From Choanephora cucurbitarum (taxonomy: Eukaryota > Mucoromycota > Mucoromycetes > Mucorales > Choanephoraceae), in assembly GCA_025331435.1 (NCBI GenBank), contig JAIWNI010000098.1, positions 40,234-104,233 of the forward strand: 64,000 nucleotides of DNA, given 5' to 3'. This document shows positions 11,413-23,863 of this stretch, one piece after another. A program made the position numbers and the translations under genes. Numbering within the stretch: the first letter of the stretch is position 1; every line of letters starts with the position of its first letter. The notes under the pieces are model-generated. The model ran no database searches and was not told the DNA's origin. It saw only the letters and a list, made by a program, of their open reading frames with translations.

Positions 11413-11693
11413 ATAAACATAATAGTTTCTTGCTCTTTTTGTCTTTTACACGAGGTGTGTAACATTTGAAATTATACAATCAATTTTGTGTAAACAGTGA
11501 ATTTATTCAAATACTTTCCTTTCTCCTTTTTTTTCCCTTTTCTCTCTTCTTTTCTCTTATTTATTTATCCTCCTTAGTTGAAAGACGATTTTGTTTCTCA
11601 ATTCCATCCCTCTCCTTTCATATTTATCATTCATATATAATAACATACTCTTCCTTTCCTTTTCATTTCAATAATATCTTTTATAAAAGAAAA

Positions 11694-13080
11694 ATGAGTC
11701 ATTTTGCACCTGTCATGCTTGGCTCGATTGTCGCTATAGCAGTAGGATCGACAGAAGCAGCACCTTATCTCGATAAAAGAGCAGTAAAAGAAGATGATCT
11801 AGAAAATGATGGTAGACAAAACTAGCAAATTTGTCACAAACTTTCTATTGATACTATATATAGGGAAAAACAATAGTAGCTCAAAAAAGTCCTCGAGCGA
11901 AAAAACAGTCAACAAAGCAGAAGTGGTCGAAACACAGTTTGCCAATAAGCCTACCGAAGCAGCCAAGGAGACTAAAGGTGCCAAGAGTGCAGCAGAAACA
12001 ACCTCAAAGCATACATCGAAGGAAGCTACAAAGACAACCACAAGTAGTGCAGCTTCAAAGTCATCTTCATCTGCTGCTCCAGCTAAGACATCTGCTAAAG
12101 GCAAAGATGATGTATCATCAGCAGTACCTTCTCAAAGTAAACCAGCTTCATCTGCTCCAATCGCAACTAGTGCCTCAATCGCAACTAGTGCCTCAACTGC
12201 AACCAGTGCCCCAACTGTAACTAGTGCTTCTAGTACCTCTATCCCAACAACGGCATCTACTTCATCATCCCTAATTCCATCTTCTAGCAGCAGTGCCATC
12301 AGTTCTCCTTCTATTAGCAACTCTACTGCTTTGGCAGATAAAGCCAATGACGAGACTAGCGGCATGTCAGGCGGCGCTATTGGTGGTATTATTGCTGCAA
12401 TCTTGATCATTGTCATTGGCGCTTGTTCTTTTATTGCTTTGCGCAGAAGACAAGAAAGAAAAAAACGTCATATGAACAAGTCTTCGAAGCCAGATCCTTT
12501 CACTATGGGCTTCGGTAGTGACAGTGCCTTCAATGGCGGCTATCAACCTCCCATGCAACAAGTTGACCAATACCAACACCAATATGGTACACAGCCTGCA
12601 GTAGCTGAAAACATCTCCACTGAACCTCCCGCTCAACAATACCAACAAAACATCTCAAGTGGCAATGAGGCTTCTATCAACACCGACACTGCTATTACAG
12701 GTGCTACTAGTGCTGCAGGTGCTGCTGCTGTCGGCTCTGCTGTTGCCTTCAACGAAAACACACCAACCTCTCAAACACCCCTCGCACCTACACAGCCTGA
12801 TTCATTAGGTGTATTTTATGTAGCAGCAACATATACACCTACACTGAGTGACGAAATCGATATCCAAACAGGCGATCAAGTAGAAATTTTGGTAGAATAC
12901 GATGATGGCTGGTGTCAAGGTATCAATTTGTCCCGCGGCAATGTGAAGGGTGTATTCCCCAAACACTGTATTGATTACACGCCACCAGATCAGTTCATTC
13001 AATCAACAACCCCTAATACATTGAACCCTAGTCCTGAAATAGACAGAACCAAACGAGTCAGCTCTATGTTTATTGGATAA
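11694..13080 (+). CDS. Single-pass membrane SH3-domain protein
   Basis: Two exons: 11694-11811 and 11864-13080, with a 52-nt intron (GTAGAC...TATATAG). Phases join cleanly to a 444-aa protein. Residues 1-22 are a signal peptide ending near STEAA, followed by a dibasic LDKR site. Residues about 40-205 are Ser/Thr/Ala-rich, typical of an O-mannosylated stalk, with a small tandem of TSAS-type repeats. One transmembrane helix (GGIIAAILIIVIGACSFIAL, about 211-230) is followed by a basic stop-transfer RRRQERKKR. The cytoplasmic part ends in an SH3 domain at about 354-412: LGVFYVAATYTP (ALYDY-like), DEIDIQTGD, DDGWCQG and GVFPKHCIDY. The layout resembles fungal Fus1- or Mid2-like cell-surface sensors. 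A role in cell-wall or polarity signalling is inference. Confidence 0.82.
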
Positions 13081-13337
13081 AAGGGTTACTAGCCAAGCAA
13101 TGACATATCTAATAATAAATAATACAACGATTATAAAACAAGTTTCATAGCAATAGAACGAGAATTTGTATTGCTGCTGAAAGCTTCAGCTTGATCGACA
13201 ATGACCTGATTCTTTCAAATTTTGTTTGTTTTTGGCCTTTTGAGATAGCTGTTTATTTCATGAACCTTTTGTATGTTTGAACTTCTCTCTGCTAGGCATT
13301 TCATTTTCATATATAGGCTTCTTTCTTTTGAAATACC

Positions 13338-13620
13338 CACTGTAAAAAAAAAAAAGGTTTTTTTCGCCGAAAAGCCCGCAAAAAACCTTTTTTCAGAGGT
13401 TTTTGAGAGGTTTAACACTTAATTAGCCTTTTGTCGGAGGTTTCTGTTGGGTTTTGGTTGACCTTTTAAAAAAAGGCTTTTTGATGGTTCAATTTTTATT
13501 TTTTTTTATTTTTTCAAAGGTTCTTCTGAGAAACCTTTTTTTTGGGCGAAAATGATTAAATTCGAAAGGTTTTTTTTTTTGGAATATATTTTTTAAAGTA
13601 CTTTTACCGGCTTTTTTTGC
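13338..13620. repeat. Left terminus and subterminal repeats of CACTA element
   Basis: Begins CACTGTAAAAAAAAAAAAGG. AGGTTTTT-type motifs recur in both orientations up to about 13620. In plant En/Spm such subterminal motifs bind the element's second protein (TnpA). Confidence 0.8.
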
Positions 13621-13672
13621 AGTAGTTATTTTATTCAATCAAATGTTCTATAGATAATTATGTATATTAAGC

Positions 13673-16663
13673 TCAGTATATTTGGTCAAAGCTACCAAGC
13701 TTGCTTCTAGTAATTGCAGAGGAGTCCCAGATGTAATAGTTTCTATTTTGACAGTTGATATAAGTAGCTTTTGTTTGCAGTTGTTCTATGTTGATAATAA
13801 CATATTTGTCTTCTTCATTTTGTAGTTGCTGTTCGTTGTTCAGGTAGAAGCCAATGCGTTGGCTTTGCACTTCATGAAGAACAGGGTTCTTATGAACGCG
13901 TACCAAACACAATGGTTCTTTTCCAGGCAACCCAAAGATGTATTCAACTGTTGAAAGGAACTTATTGAACACGACATTTGCTGAAACATCACTTATGACA
14001 TGCAAGTCAACAAGTACAAGATCGTTGGTTCGGATAATGCACCTACTTTTGTACAGAGTGAGGCTGCTATAGGTAGTAACGTTGAGGTTACCATCAATCG
14101 TCCGCATACTGTTGCCAGCAGGTCTTGATCGATTGAGGTAAGAGCTCAGAGCAACCTCAAACTGTACAGCCCTTGCTTCTGTGGACTTGATAGTAAGCTG
14201 TCGGGTCTTTTGTTTGCCGAGGCAGAAAGTAGATGCACCAGAGCCGGGGACAGGACACAGAAAAGAGCGAATCTCATGAACAGACCTACTGTAATAGTTG
14301 GCAGCAAAGCTCTTGTTCATTTCATTGATTGCATTTTGGCCAGGGCTTTTTTTGGAACGAATGGTAACTTTCGTTAAGCCTATCAGACGTTCTAATGGTC
14401 TTGCACTGATCTGTCGAAGGGGGCCTTGGCTCTTGATGATAAATGGAATATGTAGAAGACTATGCTGGTTCACAGTAAACACATCAGAGGAGCAGTGATT
14501 CTTTAAAAAGGTGTGCCATTGAAGAATATTCCTTTCAATATTTTGTAAGTCTGCTTTTGTTATTTTGAACTGAAGTGACAATGAACAGGCTTTGGACAAA
14601 CAACGTAGAGCAGAATACATTTCTTCCAGCAACTTTCGTTCGATTCTTTTTTCTCTAGTGGCTATTTCATCGTTTTGTTGCTGGTACATTGCTGGCAATA
14701 CATTTGGTACAACATGTTGCAAAAACATGATCCAGTCAACGCCTCGAGCATGTCCTGATCTATCATGTATGTCTACATGGTAACAAGCAAATATGTACGT
14801 ATATTTTTGGCTTTAGTATTTTGGGGGGAGCAAAAACTCGAGATTTGTCTACTTACCTATCAAATTGCCTTCAAATGCTTTACTATTAGTATACTTGGCG
14901 GTATTAGCCATGCACAATCCTATCGTTTTTCTATAGCGGTTTTTCAAGAGCAAAATGTTTTCTTTGTGCTTTCCAGTACTTATAAGATTCCACAGCTGCT
15001 TGGCAACATTGTGTCCCCAAAGATGCAATTCATCCAAACACAAAAACGAAGAGTCAGTGAAACAGGCAAGAAATTGAAGAGGTGTGGAGTGCTTAATACC
15101 ACAGGTTTCCTAGAAGAATAACCAGGTTAGTTCAACTCACAGTTCGTTGAAAGTTGCATTTCTATTTACTCACCTTGTCGACATCAAAATCAGCTTTCTT
15201 TCTGATTTCGGTTGAAGCACCATCTACGATAAAGGAGTATCCTCTTTTGACCAAACGACGAGTCCCCTGAATCTTACAGATTCTGCAGCCAAACTCAGAA
15301 GCATGGGTTTTGTGTGCTATCATCTCTGACATGGCAGGGAAATCACCGATGATAGCAAGCACAAAGGCTTTGCAGAAGATGTTTTGGCCGTCTTGTGTTT
15401 TGATCTTCATGCCATGCTCTTGTAATGCCAAAAGATCCTCGAATGTTGGTGCCAGGTAACTATATATGTTTTTTGGTTTTTTGCTTCCGAAGGTAATCAT
15501 GACCTGTAACATATTTTCTTTCTTGTAGCTACAAGTTATAAAGAGGTTGAGAAACACAGTATAATGGATCAGATTCGCCGCATATCAATCTTTCACTTAC
15601 CGAACATCTGGAGGAAGGTTTAGAACCACTGCCATAAAAGTGACCATGGTTGTAGAGCCCCTCTTTTGAGGAGCGAAGCCATCGATATACAAAGCAAGAG
15701 CAAGGTCATAATCGTTTTTAAACAGATGCTTATGCTTTTGATAGAGGTCTCCATCAAAGATATCCGTGTAAGTATTTGCTACTCTGGACTTCTCATGTTG
15801 AACACGGTACAACAGTTGTTCTCGGTTTTGGGCTTTATTGAACATGGTAGCCAGTTGGTGGTAGAGGGGGATCTGTGTAGTTGTTGCAACTGGACTTACA
15901 CCATCTTCCTTGTACCGCTTGTTGTTCGTTTCGCAGGAGCACTCAACCTGATCATCTTGATAAAACATGTGTGAGTGACTTTCACAAACATGGTAGGTTT
16001 TTTTAAGCGGACCGTAGGGAGTTTCAACAAGCTTGTTTGAGAGGTACGGGGAAAGCAACATAGGACCAGCTACAAGACAGTTACAGTCAATAAAGAGAAC
16101 GAAATTATATGTGAGGACAGAGAAGGTAGATACGTACAATAACCAATACTTCTCAAAAACTTGTTGAAGTGCTTAATCAATCCATCTTGTGCTACATTGT
16201 TCACCTTGTTCTCTCTCATAAACATCTTCAATTCGACGTTGAACTTATCAAAAGCATCTGGAGAGCCCAAAGTAGATGAGAAGTCAACTTCCAACGGACG
16301 ATCCATGTTTTCAAGATGTCTTTCCAAATGAAGATTAACTTGCTCGATTTCGTTGATCTTCTCTTCTTCTTGATCCTCTTGGTCAACGACTACTTCTTCT
16401 TCCGCTTCAACTGCCTCGCAACTTTCATCTTCATCGTTGCTTTGATCATCAATTGCATTATCGACAGCAGAAAAGGCATCAGATTCCGTCATCAAAGCGT
16501 CTTCATTAGATTCCACTTTGTAGGAAGCATATGCTGTGTGGTTTTCAGCATTACGCATAGTAGCGGACATAATCTTGGCAATACGATCCAATTCGTGCTT
16601 ATCACAATGCTTTTTGTAAGCTCTTTCAGTAATTCTTGAATCGCAGATTGTACAGTAACGCAT
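13673..16663 (-). CDS. Tnp2-family CACTA transposase
   Basis: Five exons on the minus strand: 16663-16138, 16069-15601, 15528-15174, 15109-14857 and 14772-13673. All four introns (64-84 nt) are GT-AG and in phase, giving 900 aa with no internal stop. The N-terminus has a possible zinc finger (RYCTICDSRITERAYKKHCD, H), then an acidic region. The core reads LALALYIDGFAPQKRGSTTM, VVLNLPPDVRYKKENML, GSKKPKNIYSYLAPTFEDL and CKAFVLAIIGDFPAMSEM with a cysteine motif EFGCRICKIQGTR, the typical order of blocks in Tnp2 transposases. The C-terminus is less conserved. Another start, an ATG at 16690, would add nine residues. It is the likely mobilising enzyme of the surrounding element. Confidence 0.85.
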
Positions 16664-17162
16664 TTTATTAGTTATAAAACAAACTGTCATTGAAGGACTG
16701 ACATGTTTATTAATACCAGAAATTCAGGTCATCGGCTTTTAAATGTGCTCCAATGGAATTCATGTTACTACGAATTCTAACTATGCCGCTCCAATTAAAA
16801 ATGCCTTTGTGTATTGCAAAGCAGAAAGTCTTGACAAGCTAACCTTTTGAACAATTTACTTTGCAAATATACTGCGGATGCAGTCCCCCATTTTCGAAGC
16901 CACTGCGGTTTTCTAGGTAAAAGAAAAAAACTTTTTTCACGATTATTAATTTCTCTTTTTTCTCTTTCTCCCTCACTTATTCAATTTTAAGGTAAATAAT
17001 AGTAAAAAATTGCTTGTCATTCAACTAATCGCCATTCCATTTCAACTTATATTATCAAATCAAAGGTATTGCTCAATTGATGTGGTTTATTTGTGTTCTA
17101 TGAATAGTGATAATGAGTCGATAGCTTATTGCTTTTTGTTTAATCTGTAGAACAATATCGAA

Positions 17163-17834
17163 ATGGCTCCCACTCCCAAGTACGTAACTGACCTTTTGGC
17201 CGCATTTGGTCAAGTTGTTGAACGTCTTACTGCAGTTGAAAAGCAGAATGAGATACTTTCTGACCTAGTTCATGAACTTGGTGAAGAAATCACTGGTCTT
17301 AATCAACAGGTTCAGCTACTAAGCAGTGACCAAAGCCCCGCCACCACCACCACCACCTCCATGGCAAGAACCTTCAGGTATAACATGCCTAAGCGAACAA
17401 ATCCTGGAGCAAGTATAAGATGGGTTCTGGCCGACGCTCTTCCTGATCATACTGAGGAAGAGCTAAAGGCCCTCTTCAAGGACTTTGGCAGCATGGCTCT
17501 CAAAGCATGCACCATCTATGCCAACAGCGAAGGCAATCCGGGCGCCAGCTACACAAAGGTCCCTGCTCAAGGTAAGTCTGTTATGCAGCAAACAGCACTT
17601 GATCTGTTGCTCAAAGCACATGAAGAGCTGTCCTTTCTTCATGAGTGCGAGTCGTACTGGCCTGTTGGATTTGCTATCCAAAACTCTTGGACAGAATTTG
17701 CCAAGCGACAGTAAGTAAATAATTGCAAGTAAACGGCACCATTACTAATTGTAATTTAATGTATTTGTAGCCGAAAAAGGGAAGCTCTTCTTGCTGCAAG
17801 AGCTGCTGCAAGAAACGCTTCTGCTGCTAGCTAA
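17163..17834 (+). CDS. Second protein of the CACTA element, unknown function
   Basis: Two exons, 17163-17710 and 17771-17834, with a 60-nt intron (GTAAGT...TTTGTAG); 203 aa. Residues 1-60 form a predicted coiled coil (QVVERLTAVEKQNEILSDL continuing to about 55). A Thr-rich linker follows, then a compact segment at about 75-185 (ASIRWVLADALPDHTEEELK, HECESYWPVGFAIQNSWTEF), then a basic Ala/Arg-rich tail. I do not recognise the family. It is divergently transcribed from the transposase across a 500-bp gap and lies wholly inside the element. By analogy with En/Spm TnpA it could bind the subterminal repeats, but no known DNA-binding domain is visible. Confidence 0.78.
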
Positions 17835-17944
17835 TTGACTTCTTTTTTGCTTGAATAAAATGTTTTTTTCCTTATATCTGCTGTTTCGATTCCACAAGCA
17901 TTGGCTGGAAGCGATTATGTAGCTTTCCAAGCATAATTAAAGAC

Positions 17945-18253
17945 ATTCATTTATAACCAATAAAATGCGTTTAATTTGAACCTCTAAAAGACCTTTTTCT
18001 CGAATGTACAAACCATTGAAAAACCCTGAAATAAAGGCCAATAAAGGACCCGTTTTAAAAACCTCGAAATGACCTCTAAAAGACCTCTAAATGACCCTTT
18101 GCAGGCGAATGCAAAAAAACCTTTAAAAAACCTTTAAAAAACCTCGACAATTTAGCCTTTAAATAACCTTTGATTTCGACATTTTAGCCTTTTAAAATCG
18201 GGGTCTTTTGACCTTTAAAAAACCTTTAAACGACCCCTAATTTTTTTACAGTG
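17945..18253. repeat. Right subterminal repeats and terminus of CACTA element
   Basis: Dense repeats of GACCTCTAAAAGACC and AAACCTTTAAAAAACC type, ending TTTTTTTACAGTG, the inverse of the left end. Confidence 0.82.
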
Positions 18254-18256
18254 ACC

Positions 18257-21200
18257 ACTTAATAAGCTTATATGACATACTTGAGTGAACAACAAGTGAT
18301 GGTTACTGTCCATTAGGTAAAAGAGAAGGAAGTAGTTTTGTGAGTCTATGCACATTACTAAATGCATTCATATTATAATTTTTTTTGTAAGTGAGATTGG
18401 CTCCAAGTTTTATTCATATTATAAACACCAAAGTCTCTAGGATTAAGTTTACGGCTTGAATATGAAAGGCTATTCAGGATGATTGTTTCCGCTTGGTCAT
18501 TAGCATTGTCTGGTTTTCATCTCATCATTCACATTATAGATTTCATGATGAACTTTATAGGCTGTATTTACTGTCCCTCAATTATTTTAACTATTCTGTT
18601 GTGATTTATCAGCTTAATGATGTACCTTATGAGAGTTGGCAGTACTACTTGTATCTTCTATATAATTTTGCAGCTCTATGAAACATTTGCCAACAAGCTG
18701 CTTTGGTTAATACTTGAAATGTTAGCTAGAAAGAAGAAAGAAAGGTGACTCTCTGTAGGCAAAAGGAGAAGTTTAAACTGGTAATTGAATTTGTTCAGCC
18801 ACACATCAAGATCAATCAGGTTATCCCTAGAGACCCTTTCTGCAATATGTCTGAAAGCATAATTTAACTTCATGCTTTATCCAATGTTACAGCGTATATA
18901 GGGCCTTGTTTTCAGTCAATTAATATGGCTAAGGCAAGGGATTCTTCAAAAGTAACATCTGCTACAAATTCAATCACTTGAAAAAGCGAATCTGCTTATG
19001 TGTTCTTCACAAAACCAAGGCTAGCACGAAGCTTCTACAGCCGCATTGGTAAAATTTGCTCGTTAAGGAGCATATATGACTTCTGATTCAAAGCTTTTAG
19101 ATGCATGAGATACATGTTGCTTGTTTACTTGAAGAAATCAAATAAAATTCTATGATTGAAAGAAAAGTCATGATCTTTAGCTTCCAATTCAAAAGTATAC
19201 CAAGATGATATATTGACTATTATTGATAAACAATGCTGGCTGATCCACTCGCAGGATGAAGAAAGCAGCTTATCCAAGTTTCATTGCATCCGATAAGCGT
19301 TTTCTTAGTCAGTATACACCAGATGTTTGATACTGTTAAGGTAAAAGCAAATTCATTGTTTCTGTCGGCAGGCATAGATTGTATTAATGTGTAACAAATG
19401 ACAAACACAGGGGAAACAAAAAAGACCAAGGGCTCTAATAAATGCAATACTAAGGAGAAGTATTCATATACTAATAAAATAGCAGTATCTAAAAGCCATA
19501 GCATTCAAGGAAAATAGCATCTCGGTTTAGTGGTACGTCAGGCCACTATCTTATGTACTGTCTTGAAACTCAGGTCTGGATCGGGGCGGGCTATTGTACT
19601 ACTTGTATTTTTTGTTTCTTATAAAATAATCTCTTCACAATCTGCAGACAACCCTAACATCATTGTCATATTCTACTCTTTAAATTCATTAATTGGAACC
19701 ACTCTCGTATCAATACAGAGCCTTTCTCTCTGTATAAGTTAGTGAGCTGGTACCTGAGCTGATTCAATAATGTGTTCCATCTCATCAAAGCTCATACAAC
19801 TATAGCCACCATTGTTGTCCCACTTTGGCGAAATCCTGTATCCAGTTTTAAAATAGATTATGCGTCATTATTTATTGCTCGATTTGTATGTTTTGTCTGA
19901 TTTAGTGCAATGATTAGCAGATTTAGAGAAGTTAAAAGTGAATGCAGAGATGACTATTATACAAAGATATACAGATATGCTTACTGCTGATGCAATCTTT
20001 GTAATTTTTACTGGTAAGCCTTCCTAGCTTATCAGACGAGCTGCTCTTTAGTAAGATTACCAATCGGAGAACATAAAGAGCAACTTAGTGTTGAGAGATG
20101 ATTAATTTATCATCTCTTTTTATACATGTTTTTAGTTTAGTTCATTGTCAAATCTACCTGCTTCTTTGTTGGGTGAGACTGCCTCTGTTCCACAGAGATA
20201 CGTGCGACAAATAAACATCAGTGAGCAACCAGCCAAGGCTGAATCCTGAAGTTGTACTATTTATGGTGATCAAAGCAAGTTGTTCGCAGTCTTATGATTC
20301 AGAAGCAATATCTACACAAAGCCAAAACTGCCAAACATCACTCCTAAGTGTTACCTAGATGACCAATATTTTCAAATGAAAAGAGCGGAAACAAGAAGAA
20401 GTTGTCTGATTTTAAAGCAAAGTTCCCACAATTAGATAAAAAAAAAGCTTTTACAAGATGGAGTATCACAGGTCATTGATGTTCTATAATGCTCAGTATA
20501 CGAAAAACAGGACACTATAAAACGAGCTATGCACCTGAGAAGCAATGCTATGATGCTCTTACCATATACCTTATTGACTAAAATGTTCTAACCAATAAAA
20601 CCCATGACAAGAAGTATGATTATAATGCCTCGGTGTAAGTAGAATTTGAATCAATGCATTGCGAATACAGTAGTATTGGTATTGTGTGGATTATATCGTA
20701 CTTGCTGTACAGGAATACCTTTCTTTCTTTTTTTTGCTTTCATGCGAAGTGGCCAATTGCTTTGAAGAGGAACTAGAAAACAGGATGTCTTCTTGCACTA
20801 GTTAAGACAAATATTTCGATTCAGCTCCATCAGAATAAGAACTGTTTGAAGCGCTTCGTGTCCAAGAAGGAGTTATTACTTTCTCTTATATGTTTCCTTT
20901 TATGCTTGCAATGCACAGGGTGTTTGAAACAACAAAAAAAGAAGAGATAGAATTGACAGACTGTAACTGGTCATATGTAACATCAACAATACGATTATTA
21001 CCTAAGCTAACAACAATGTACTACATGGCCTGGTTTGGGAAATTAAGGGAAAAGGCTGAAGCGCAATAGATCCTGACAAAAAGAAAAGCAACAACAGAGG
21101 GCTACTGAATTTGTTGCTAGAATTTCTGTTCGGAAGACCTGCTGTCAATACTCTGATTCAAATATACAAGTATACTTGAATAAAAATTCAATAAGATTAC

Positions 21201-23863
21201 ATAATTATCTAGTCCCCCCCCCTGTTGTCGAAATGAAGACAAAAAATAAGGTACATCCTGCTCAATTGCTTAGACAGCTCTTCTGATCAAATAATTTTAT
21301 GACCAGAAAGTTACGAAGAAATAGAAACTAATAAAAGCAAGCTAATTGAAGCGGAAGATAGACGCAAAAGACAAAAGCAACTAACACAAACTCGGCCAAT
21401 AAGGATCTTCTTTTTTGATGCTTTATTTGGTGATCGATCAATACTTTACCATACTGATTCAACAGATGAGAACCCAAGTAGCAGCTTAAACAATGACGCC
21501 CAAAAATTGACTGTCAAAGGTTGTATACTGAAGTCTTTATAGATGAGTGTTGAGGCTATTCTGCTAAAAGACTAGGACAAGAACTTCATCAAATTTAGAT
21601 AACTACAATGACAACAAATGTTACATGCCACAACGTGATATATTGGCACATAAACATAGATCGCTCTTTTGGCTCTAAAGCGATTTTTCAATCTGGATGA
21701 AGTTCAACCGATTCAAAAACACATAAAATGCATGTCATCACATCAATTAATGCAGCTGCTTGCAGCAGAGATAAATTGTAACAATCAGAAAGGGTCACTG
21801 CTTTGGTAACAACATGCCCAGTATCAGAAAGATATATAAAAACTCTTACTCAGTTGTTACGAGTGTAACAATCCGTTGCATCATTCGACTTGGTATGAGC
21901 ATTGATAGTATCAGGAAAAAGCGCAGAGATCAGTTTTATAAGCCAAAGACCATTCCAACTGTTCTTCGCTAGGTTAAGTCTTGGGTCTACCCTGATTGTG
22001 TTGCAAATTCCGGTCTGGTTCTTCAGCCATATTTGGAAATAATGTCCAATAGTGGTGTACAAAGGTGATGTAAATGATTCGCTAGTGGAGGAAGCAGAGC
22101 CTAAACTTGTTCTGAAGTTATGAACCGATATCATCTTTGGTGCTTTGTTTAGCGATATGAAGTCTAGATGTGTTATTGCAAGCGCTGTAATTGCCGCTCC
22201 AGAAAATCAGAAAAGCATTGAATAAATAGCTGATTGGTGACGTTTAATTATTTACTGGCTTCCGACAAATACTAAGAAAACAGTAAAAGGGAATGGCTGT
22301 ATAGGCTCTGAGATGCATTTCCTGTCAAAAGCAAACCCAAAACTCTTGCCTCTGTTCCACAAAAAATGGAGTTTACTTTAGTAGTCATTGCTTGTAAAAC
22401 TCGTAGTAAACATCAAAAATCGCTATCAAAGATAAGCAGCTTCTGCTATTGAGTATTGTATTGCATAGTTATTGTCTGCATTCATAATGATTCACTCAAT
22501 GTAACAGTTTTAGTACAATGATGTTTATCCGAACAGAGAGGAAGTATACCACTACTCTTATACAAAAGGCGAATTCTACTGTTTTGCTGCAGCGGCTGCT
22601 TATCCTTCTATGAATGATATGTGCTAATTGGTTTTGCCAAAGATTAAAACTAATCTTTCTCATATTATCTATTTCGAAAATGCTCTTGCATCCCTTTGAA
22701 GCTGATAGGAAACTGACGTAATTAATAGGACGATTATGAATAAGCTCGCTTTTGTTCTTAGAAGTGAGAGGATCAAGCAAGCTATTGCCCTTGGGCTTGA
22801 CGAACATAGTACCGTAAGGGCTTTCTGCTTTATGGCTCATTTTGAAACAGCGTTTGTTAAGATCTTCAATTTCTGCTTTTTTACACAAATGAAAGTTTAA
22901 GCTTTTTGAGCCAAATCTAGTGACATGAATGACAAGTTTATTTTGATAGAGTATTCCATAACAAAAGTATTAGAGATTGTCGATCATTATAACTAAGAAT
23001 GTATGGACGTACTTCCAAGACTTTACAAAATCAATCAGTAGCTATTGCTATATAAATGAAAAAGGTACAATACTATCTAAATGCGGTATACAAAGGTTTA
23101 GGACTGTGATATGTATCTTTTCTTTTTTGTATCATATTCAAAGGAAAATGAAGCGTGGCTCAGAGAGCTAGTACCACAATTGGAGATCGGAGTCGAGTCA
23201 ACAGGGATCGTTTTGGGGACGACAGACAGTATAATTCTGGAAGTGATGTATTCCTCAAAATCATAATGGGCAATTCTAAAACTTCAAAATTGTCATTCAT
23301 GACCATACACAAGACGTGTCAAAACAAATAGTCCCATTATGCGTACTTGCAGGTTTGTTCACACAAGATCCTCTTTTGTACATCTGTAAGTTCTTTATTC
23401 TATCGGATACTGTTACACTTTGTACTCGCTCAGATGGGTACCACGCGAGTTCATAACAGCGACAACATGTTTATTCTTCTCAACAGTACACTGAATGAGA
23501 AGCATAATGTCATCATTGTATACAAATATGAATAGTTTTAAGCTTTTAGCAGTATAGTAAGTACCTCAGAAAGATTTGAAAAGGATAAGTATTTAGTTTA
23601 TTAGCTTTTAATAATATAAACTTTTGTGTAAACTTTTTTGTCATGAGTTGGCAGATTAAGATATAGCCTGAAAGTTAAATAAATAAGAGTATGTACATGT
23701 GGCGACTACAAGTGATAATAATATGCTGAATGTGAGAAGAGGGGAGTAATAAAGAGAGGGGAGGAGAGCGCAAAGATGATTTTTGTAATTTTGATGATAT
23801 AAGGTACTTTTCTTTTAGACTGTGCAACAGTTTTTTTAGGAGAATTCAAAGAAGACCATAACT
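18257..23863. other. Long gene-poor AT-rich region
   Basis: No gene could be supported over 5.6 kb. Between about 20300 and 22250 both strands show broken coding-like frames, such as RPIRIFFFDALFGDRSILYH on plus near 21400 and a 94-codon frame on minus at 21850-22134. This may be an old decayed transposon that I cannot classify. A C7 run sits at about 21215. Near 19522-19580 there is a weak tRNA-like A-box/B-box pair, not a foldable tRNA. Confidence 0.45.

Larger units (their letters stand above)
13338..18253. mobile_element. Complete CACTA (CMC/En-Spm type) DNA transposon
   Basis: A 4916-bp element bounded by inverted CACTGTAAAAAAA at the left and TTTTTTTACAGTG at the right. It is flanked on both sides by ACC (13335-13337 and 18254-18256), a 3-bp target duplication as expected for the CACTA superfamily. 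Both subterminal regions (about 280-310 bp) are dense in short AGGTTTTT / AAAAACCT motifs. Inside are two divergently arranged spliced genes: a Tnp2-family transposase (minus, 13673-16663) and a 203-aa protein (plus, 17163-17834). Ends, target duplication and open reading frames are all preserved, so the insertion is probably young and may be autonomous. Confidence 0.9.

Noticed and set aside
13321..13620. Promoter or UTR repeats of the SH3 gene
   Set aside because: The AGGTTTTT motifs mirror those at 17945-18253 and lie inside the CACTA ends, so they belong to the transposon.
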